Shown: one piece after another, positions 56,641 through 64,000 of the stretch | How positions within the stretch are numbered: position 1 is the stretch's first letter | How the letters are laid out: every line of letters begins with the position of its first letter | DNA from: Poa pratensis | Taxonomy: Eukaryota > Streptophyta > Magnoliopsida > Poales > Poaceae | Direction of reading: 5' to 3' | Length of the DNA stretch: 64,000 bases | NCBI GenBank assembly: GCA_947311845.1 | Contig: CAMZMU010000107.1 | Coordinates: 16,682,225-16,746,224, forward strand | Notes under the pieces: generated by a model | What the model saw: the letters and a program-made list of their open reading frames with translations, nothing else | Told to the model about the DNA's origin: nothing | Database searches by the model: none | Position numbers and translations under genes: made by a program

Positions 56641-56847
56641 GCTCTGCTTCCCTCTATTTCCTAGGTATACAGACAACCATGCCCATAACGATGGTGCCAG
56701 ATTCGACGACACGGGCATGGTGGCCGCCGACTGTAGGGACTAGGACACTGGACACGCCATGGGGGAGTTCACCATCGCCAGCCAAACATGTGTCAATATT
56801 TTATTGCCAAGTATGACGACTGATTTACAAATATTTGTGTCATTCAG

Positions 56848-56990
56848 GACTACCAAATATACCTGGCTCGATCACTGCTAGAATGGCACACGGTAAAATT
56901 CTGTGGAGCAAAGGGACTTTCTACTGAAGCTGGGCCGCGTAAGCAATGCATATACGAGTCCTGCAAGAAGAGGATATACGATTTGACCAT
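56848..56990 (+). pseudogene. Captured exon-like segment 3 in the Helitron
   Basis: Between TTCATTCAG and GTATGC, 143 bp stay open: DYQIYLARSLLE, then WHTVKFCGAKGLSTEAGPRK and QCIYESCKKRIYDLT. Cys-rich and basic. Good splice borders and lack of stops suggest a real exon of a host gene. The family is not recognised. Confidence 0.45.
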
Positions 56991-57214
56991 GTATGCTTTG
57001 CTCTATTCCTGACCTCTCTTAGTGTTTGCAGCTGCCAGTTTCATCTGGTGATTCCTAAGCCTATTTTGGCGCATTGCAGGTTCTAATTATGTTGGTAATT
57101 GATAGAGAAAATGACAATACACTCTTAAGCCGTGAATCCAGATTTGTATGTCGAATTGAGATGCCTTGCTGGTTTTAATGAGGTACAAATAAGAAATGAC
57201 CTCTTCTCTCTTAT

Positions 57215-57354
57215 CTTATTTACTGTGGTTCATATATCTTTGGTCTGTGCTTAGTTGCATTCTTTGTTCTCTTAAGTTTGTTTACTTATTTACTGCGGTT
57301 CATATATCTTTGTTCTCTGCTTAGTTGCATCCTTTGTTCTCTTAAATTTGTTTT
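57215..57354. repeat. 70 bp tandem duplication inside the Helitron
   Basis: CTTATTTACTG.GGTTCATAT, ATCTTTG.TCT.TGCTTAGT and TGCAT.CTTTGTTCTCTTAA occur at 57215-57284 and 57285-57354 with several substitutions. Confidence 0.9.
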
Positions 57355-58490
57355 AAGCTGATTGTCAAATGAGAAGGATGAGAGCCAAAAAAGAACCTGG
57401 TGTAACAATAACGTCACTAAAGTTTGCCCTTGGCCTGTCACCCCTGATTGTAATGGCATACTACAATTAGTTAATATCTTTTTTGTACAACATGTTCATG
57501 TATCCTGCTTAGATCTTGTACAAGTTATCATATTCACATTACTCATACTTAGTGCTTGAAACACTCACTAAGCAGAAGAAATTGAATTTGAGTTACTTTG
57601 AAATTAACTGATGTGAATCTCAACTAAAGGAGAAGAATATACCCCATAAACGCACTTTATTGTGATCTTATGATTAGCAGTTGACACTATGTAATGTGTC
57701 AAGCACTCAAGCATTATAATTTAATTGACAATTCAGGTTAAACCTGGGCTGCATAAGGTGGCGTTGAATTCAATAAGGTTTTAATAAGCAGGCATGGCGG
57801 CACCGGCACCAACATCGCTGCGTGTGATCCAGGGGAAAAGGAAGATGGCGCGCTGCATGAATCACCTTAGCTTACCTACCTTAGTTGTTGGGTTCCAAAA
57901 TGTTCCCAAATGATTCATTTTGTAATTTCCCAGCTTTATGAATGTTCATTTAATTTCGTATTCTACTTAATGTGCCCATATTTGTCAAGCAGCATGAATC
58001 TTCTTCCTAACAGGTTCTTTCTCCGTTTAACCTGTAGGTTTTTATTATGGGGCCTTTGTTTTCCTTGCATAATGGATTCCTAATAACTTTGTACAACATG
58101 TTTTTCTCCATGACAACCCGTTTTATCTCATGAAGTTGGGATTACAAATAACGGTGAATTCTAAAATCTTGAAGTGGTCCTTTCTCCATTCTGTTTGTAA
58201 TCAGAAGGCAGAAAAAATTGCTTCAGCGAATTTCATTTGCTTGTATTGTTGCCAGACCATACATAATGCAGAGAAGGGAGAGCCAGCTGCCTTACTTATT
58301 TCTTCTAGGATAGAATCGTCAATGACTGGTGCATAACCTGTGTAATGGAGGCCAGTTTACATACTTCCTTACTGCCCCGATGCAAGCCTTCCGAGGTTCG
58401 ATGCTTGTACGTACGTTCTTCTATGTTTTCAGTTGAGTATTCCTGAGATATATATTTTGGCGATCTGATTTCTTTGGGTCTTGGTTTCAG

Positions 58491-58660
58491 GATACATATG
58501 CCGATGCTGACAACATGCTTTTCTCTCCTTTGGAGCATGCTTTTCTCTGCTTTGGAGCAATACGAAGAAACCCTCTGCACGTCTGTTGGGTACAACATTG
58601 TTTGGGGACAACATGGTTTGTTCTTTTTCATGTATGTCAAGTTGACAAAATATCGTACTG
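58491..58660 (+). pseudogene. Captured exon-like segment 4 in the Helitron
   Basis: Between TTGGTTTCAG and GTAAGCAC, both good splice signals, 170 bp stay open: DTYADADNMLFSPLEHAFLC, FGAIRRNPLHVCW and VQHCLGTTWFVLFH, then VCQVDKISY. The segment AGCATGCTTTTCTCT occurs twice in a row (58503-58550 region). The family is not recognised; coding is inferred only from openness and borders. Confidence 0.4.
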
Positions 58661-60339
58661 GTAAGCACATTCAGGTATTTGAATCTTAGGGTGAGACCCT
58701 AATATTGTTTGTGTTTTGCCTGTGTAAAACTACAAAATGCACGTGCTATTTAAGTTTGGCTTCGAATCTGGACAACTATTTTCTTGATTATTCCCCTCCA
58801 TTCGTTTCTATGATTGTGCTTGTGTTTTATTTATAATTGTTTTTACTTACCAAGTATTACATGCACGTTCTATCCGTGCAGACTGTTAATTGGATCTACA
58901 TCTATCTCGATATTTCAATCACGATGATAATTACAACAAATGTTAGTTCAATTATTTTCATTATGTTGGTGCATTTCGCTTCCTACAATCCAAGTCAGTT
59001 GAGTGTGCCTCAAGTAGCCCTCGAGCAGATCAAAAATTTACTTTGCTCAGGGATAGAAACCTGAAAACTCATGTCATGTTATGCAATCAAATTAGCTTAT
59101 ACCTAAATGAGTCTACTATCGAAACTATTTCTGTTTGAAATTTAAATATTTTAAAATAAGAAAACTAAGAATTGCCATTCATTCCAGTCCATGGTCAATT
59201 GAGGAAGCACTAATGAAAACGAGCAGGGGTTAAGGAGCCCGGAATATTCCAACGGCTAAAGAGTCTTTCAAGATAGGGGATTGCAGCAGCAAAGTGCGTG
59301 GAAGCAAGGCGGAGAGTAAAACTCCTGGCTGTCAAGGAGGACGAGGGCACTGAGGACCATCTCGCCATCGCCGGATCTAGGCCGTTGGCTCGTCCGAGTG
59401 ACGAGGGGTTGAGCGACTAGCTTCTCCCTCACTTCAGATGGAAAACCTTGCCAGCTAGAGATGCTTGTGAGGGTGCGACACCATTGGTTTTGTGATCAGT
59501 TGCAGCCAGCGTAGAACTGGCGTATAGTGTCCATGGTCTGTGGAGAGTGAAGGGACATTGTTCAGGCAAGTGACCATAACTTTTGGTTTGTGCCAACATT
59601 GTGCTATAGTTAAATTTGTACAACGCAAATCACCAAGCGGTAATGTGGATAGCACAATAGAATTAGACGAGTCTAAGGAAGTGTACACTTTCGTAAATCA
59701 GGTCTTTGTTTTAGTTTGATTTTCTTGTCTATTCACCATATTTGCTTTCTTTTTCTTTGTTGCCATCGAAGAATTAGGGGAGACAAATTTTGTCATTGCA
59801 CTATAAAGTGATTTTTCTACTGATGTGTCAATACATCTATTTGTTGCTCCCTGGGTTACGAAGTCTCTTACAAGTAAAACTCCCGGATTTCATGTGATGC
59901 TTAAAAGAAGGAAAAATATTTAAATAGAGCCTTCTTTGTGGATAATGAACATTGCAAAATTATTTTGAAAATATGCTATCAAAACTGTGAGGCGGGAATA
60001 GAAACCACCACTATTAGTATTGTTGAAAGTGGGTCGAAGATTGCTGCAACGCTACAATCTCTCCGAAGTTACCAACTACGGCGATTCTTAGTGTTAGTAA
60101 AACACCGGTGCACAACGTTGACTTTCACGTTGGATAAAGCACAATCTGTGCCGCAATGGTAAAGATGAAGTTGAGACACTGATGTGGAAGGGGAAGGGAT
60201 GATTAGAAAGAAATGATCATAAGCATGATTGTACCTTGATAACCTGAATTACATGCTTCTTCTCTTGGATGCATTGTATTGCCAGTTAAATTTTATGTGC
60301 ATTATGTTTACATATTCAACGCAAAAACAAATTTGAAAA

Positions 60340-60357
60340 CCCGTAGCAACGCACGGG
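60340..60357 (+). terminator. Helitron 3' terminal hairpin
   Basis: CCCGTAGCAACGCACGGG folds into a 5 bp stem (CCCGT/ACGGG) with a short loop. It lies 7 bases before CTAG (60365-60368), where rolling-circle replication is thought to stop. Confidence 0.88.
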
Positions 60358-63300
60358 CATTCAACTAGTACTTCACTAATGCTTGTGTTTCTCTTAGCAT
60401 TGCTCTGTTTAACTTTGTTTGCTTTGTTGTTTGAGTTAACAACCACTGAAAACACTAACCTTTGAACTCAACTAATTTAGCATAACATTTAATTTTGGGT
60501 GATCATGTCATGAGAAGAATTATCCATACATCTTCTCCAATCTTATTCTGGCCAACCTCTTTTTTTTTCAAAGATGTCTTGATTTTAGCAACAACCCAAA
60601 ACCTACTATTTGAGAAAAGTAAAAGTATTCCAAAAATTTAAGTGTTTCCAAAACTATGGAGAGGTATATAATATCTCCTACCAAAAATCCAACTATGTAA
60701 TTTTTGTAAGTATCAACATCCCTTATTTTCAAACTCTTATTTTCAACATCCTTGAAAATAAAACAAGTGGGAGATATATTACTCCTATGTTTCTTTTTTA
60801 TCAAGCCTTTTGAAAACTAGCAAAATATGAGTTGAGGTAATTTCTTTTTTCTAACATCATCTTGTCATGATTATGTGTGATCACTATATCACCTAATAAT
60901 ATTAAGTGTTATGTAAATTTTTGATTGTTATTTGTTTGTGTTTGAATTGCTTGACTTGAGTTTGTTATTTTATGAGTATTCATGTGGTGATTGATTGTAA
61001 CACCATTTGATGCACATGTTTTGATTTGGTATCTAAATGTTTGTTTTGCTTGTCTTGCTTGAGTGGAATGTATTACCTCTTGTAGAATTGTTTGGTGTTG
61101 ATATTTACAAAATTTCTATTTTATATAGATAGAAAACATATCTTCACTCCTGTTAACTTTTAGCTTTTCTAGAGACTTAGCTTTTGTGTTCCTTTTATTC
61201 TTTTTGGACTTGAAACCCATCTTACCTCTTTTTCAACATCCCTAGTGTCAAACCATACCCTTCTGTGAAGTTTACAAAATTATTTGATCACTAAACCATG
61301 TAGGGTTGGGAGGCTAGTCCAACTAGTGACCATTTGGTCAATTCTTTTCTTTCTGCTTCAAAAATTGTTTTCCTCACCTTTAGTGTTGAGAAACTTTTGT
61401 CTCCTCACCATTAGGCAAACCTAGTATTGTTATTGCTTATTTTGCCGTGTTAATCTATATTAGACTTGTTTGATTTGGGAAATTTTAGAAGTAAGAAAAA
61501 TAGAAGAAAAAGAGAGAAAAAAGGGGTTTTTACCCCAAAAACCCTAGACTACCGGATACCCACCCCACACCTCACAGCCACCACCCCCTCTCTCTCACCC
61601 CACTAACTGGTGGGACTGTCCTAGTCAGCTAGGGCCCACTGGTCAGCCCCTCCATCACCCCTCTTCTCCACTCATCACCCACCACTCACCACCGTGGCCA
61701 ATGGGAGCTCCCTCCCCTCTCCACCACTGGTCAGGACACGTCCTCCGACCAGCATCACACTGCCCACACCTACACCGCCCTCCTGAGCCAGTAGCCTTGC
61801 TCCTCTCCCCCTCCCTTGACCCCCCTGGCCCAAACCAGCTCGGGAAGACACCCCTGGCCTAAAACTCGACCCCGTGCCCCTCTGCTCCCCATTCTTCCCT
61901 CAGACCCCGCACCCGCGCCCTCTCTCTCCCTCCCAGAAGCCCAGCTCGCTCCCGTGCCCTCCGCTGTTCGAGAGCGTCCGAAAAACCCGAAGGTCACCGC
62001 CGGCGTCGAGCAGCTTTTGCCGGCGTTTCCCTCCCCCTTTCCTCGCCATTGTTGGCTCGCCGAGCTCCCCTCTGCGAGACCTAACTATTACCCCTCTTCT
62101 TTTTGTCCAGAGGCAGCCGTAGACGTCGCTTCCATCCACGACCGAGGAACACGCCGCCGCCGTCGCCATGAACTCCGGCGATGCATGCGGCGCCTGAGGA
62201 CCCTGCCGAGCCCGCCGTCGTCTTCTCCCTCGACTCCACCCCCTCCCGCAGCCGTGCGTAGCCCCTAGGTGAGCTCTCCGGCGAGCTCGCCTCCTCTCCC
62301 TCTCTCGGCGCGACCATGGCCGCGTCACGCTGGACACGACGCAGGAGAACCGTCGATCTCCGGATCGACGGCCTCGTTTGAATCCGCCCGGCGCGAAGCG
62401 TTTTCACGCGCGGGCGCGCGCGCCACGCCATGTTGGGCCGGCCTGCCCCGCCACGGCTCAGATCTGGGCAGCCCACGGCCGGATCTGGCCCAGCACGGCC
62501 CGGTTTCGTTTTTTTAGATCCTTTTTCTATTTCTTGTTCCGGTTACATCTGCTTGTTTAGTTTAATTATGTGGTGGTAGATCTGTTAGTGTAATTTAATT
62601 GGGGTAAATTTTGTAGTGCTCGGGTGTGTTTGCAAAAGTGAGTTTGCTCAAAAATAATTAGTATATTTTGCATGGCATTAAATCTTGTGAAGTGTATCTT
62701 TTCTATTGTTTTATTTTTAGCAGGAGCTAGGAATGTCCTTTTGGAGTGAATCCAATTTCTACAGAAAGCTAAAAGCAATACCTTTCCATAGGATTTAACC
62801 TTGCATGCAGGAGGTTCCTAAAACTGGAGTTTTAAATCTTTTAGTTTTGAGACCAGAGGCACTTGTAGGATTTTTAGTTCCAATTTGGTGTTAGCTTTTG
62901 ACATGAATCCAATTCCCCTAGCTTGGTATGACTTATAGCAGTACTGAGGTAGAAGGATAGATTTTTAGGAGCATTATTTTAGGATTTGTGGATGTTTCCC
63001 CAAAAACAGCAACACTGCTACTATTAAAAGCCCCATTTTAATTGATTGCCTTTGTTTGTATATGTTTAGGATTGTTTTAGTTGTTTTATCCAGAGGATGT
63101 TTGTGTGTTAAAATGGCTTGGGTATAGTTTTCTGTCCATTAAATCCTCTAAAGAAAAGAAAAGAAATCAAAATGGTTTGAGTGCTACACTTTTCTCTTGG
63201 ATGTGATTTGATGTGGTTTGCTTTGTGAGATGATTGTTAGAAATGTTTAATATGTTAGTATTGTTAGTGCTTGAGTAGAAATAAAATGTAGTTAGTTATA

Positions 63301-64000
63301 AAATGCTATTAGTGCCTAAGGAAGTAGAATGAATTAATCATGCTTGTTTGCTTAATTTTGTGTTTAACAAAACAAAGTAAACTTCACTAATAAAATTCTT
63401 CTTAGCTACTGGTTGTTTTAAGTTTATTAGTGATGCTTAGATTTGCATTTTTGAAAGTGGTCCAAAAGGTTGTCTAATTATCACCTTAACCCTATTTGTA
63501 AATAAATAATAAATTGTTTTGTAGTTGCCAAACTTGTTTGTGTGATTTCATATGTTTGCCTTGTTAGTTAAACTTGGTAGTCTTTAAGTTTGAATACTAG
63601 CATGAGTAGTTTTTTAATGTCTGGGTGATATAATTTTATAATAGAAAATAATTAGTAACTTAACTTTTGTCTGAAGTATTTCCTAAACTACGGTAACAGC
63701 CCTGGTCAAGAGACCTAACCATCCTAAGTGGAGTTTTGCTTTAGAGTTTAACTATTAGGGTTGTTGTGTACACCTTCTTTGGGTGTTTGTTGTTTGTCTT
63801 AGCTTTATGGACCTTCTGGTTGTGGTTGTATAACTAAGTGAATCGCTTGCTCTTGTTAGCTAGCTTAGTGTTTTGTGCAATGCTTGTTGTTTTGTTTATT
63901 TACTTTAGATTGTTGTCAACCCGCTTCTTAGAGTGACGGTAGTTCCGTTTATTTTTCCGGTACATTAGGTCCGCAAGAGGAGGAACAGTACTTGAAAACT

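Larger units (their letters stand above)
55788..60368 (+). mobile_element. Non-autonomous Helitron (4.6 kb) carrying exon-like segments
   Basis: The 5' end TCTTTACTATTAAA follows an A (55787). The 3' end has the hairpin CCCGT-AGCAACGC-ACGGG at 60340-60357, then CTAG at 60365-60368, followed by T (60369). Insertion between A and T, a 5' TC, a 3' CTAG with a hairpin about 8 bp before it, and no TSD are the Helitron hallmarks. No Rep/helicase is encoded. Inside are at least four segments that look like exons with GT/AG borders (56400-56554, 56571-56637, 56848-56990, 58491-58660), suggesting captured host gene pieces on the plus strand. Confidence 0.85.
55708..64000 (+). mobile_element. Gypsy-type LTR start (TGTAACGCCCC), interrupted by a Helitron, runs off the window
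   Basis: TGTAACGCCCCAATTTTGGG at 55708 is a typical Gypsy LTR start. After 80 bp it is interrupted by the Helitron at 55788-60368 and resumes at 60369. The resumed part goes through AT-rich sequence, an AAAAACCCTAGAC segment (about 61535), a GC-rich leader-like block (61550-62510) and AT-rich DNA to the window end. No gag, primer site or LTR end (…GGTGTTACA) is seen before 64000, so the LTR or internal region continues outside. The ORF at 61816-62268 is Pro/Ser-rich and probably not a gene. Confidence 0.55.

Noticed and set aside
61816..62268. 150-codon Pro/Ser-rich ORF
   Set aside because: It sits in the C-rich leader-like block of an LTR, with open frames on both strands and no conserved motif or splice structure.

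Overview
The window is nuclear plant DNA, almost certainly a grass of the Triticeae (wheat, Aegilops or barley type). The evidence is the repeat content: an Athila-type Gypsy family with TGATACG LTRs, a large Copia family with TGAAAG...CTTTCA ends and a Met-tRNA primer site, Stowaway MITEs (TA-CTCCCTCC ends), a tRNA-derived SINE with a TTG tail, LINEs with frequent 5' truncation, and a Helitron with the CCCGT...ACGGG...CTAG end. Plant introns are present and there is no bacterial operon structure. All family names come from motif recognition only; no database was searched.

Layout. Positions 1-26000 are one nested stack, resolved here from target-site duplications (TSDs). A minus-strand LINE is the oldest layer. 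It is split by a solo Athila-type LTR at 4-1586 and by a degenerate minus-strand Copia element at 2405-25266 (TSD CAATG). The Copia element is split by a 4.3 kb solo LTR at 6652-17884 (TSD GGTTC). That LTR is split by a complete but coding-poor Athila-type element at 7106-13999 (TSD CATGG). Positions 26000-28790 hold gene debris, including an exon of a PHR2-like photolyase/cryptochrome, and a SINE with a 17 bp TSD. Positions 28795-33120 are LINE 3' ends, a Stowaway, a Harbinger-like remnant that keeps a promoter-like array, and a foldback element.

Positions 33137-39272 are a Mutator-like element with terminal inverted repeats of about 300 bp. A very young 5.0 kb Copia element (identical 158 bp LTRs, TSD CACCG) sits inside its left repeat. 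Positions 39273-50950 are intergenic, with several LINE-mobilised insertions recognised by 13-17 bp TSDs, a MITE, a Copia LTR fragment and an AT-rich repeated tract.

The only gene that looks intact is at 51063-52330 (+): a three-exon gene for a 181-residue DUF4228/PADRE protein with a TATA-like box upstream. A Stowaway and a 667 bp retroposon lie downstream. From 55708 to the end of the window a Gypsy-type LTR is interrupted by a 4.6 kb Helitron (55788-60368) that carries several exon-like, splice-bordered segments. This Helitron and the photolyase-bearing mosaic are the best candidates for undescribed biology, as transposon-borne gene fragments. No CRISPR, phage or bacterial defence system is present.
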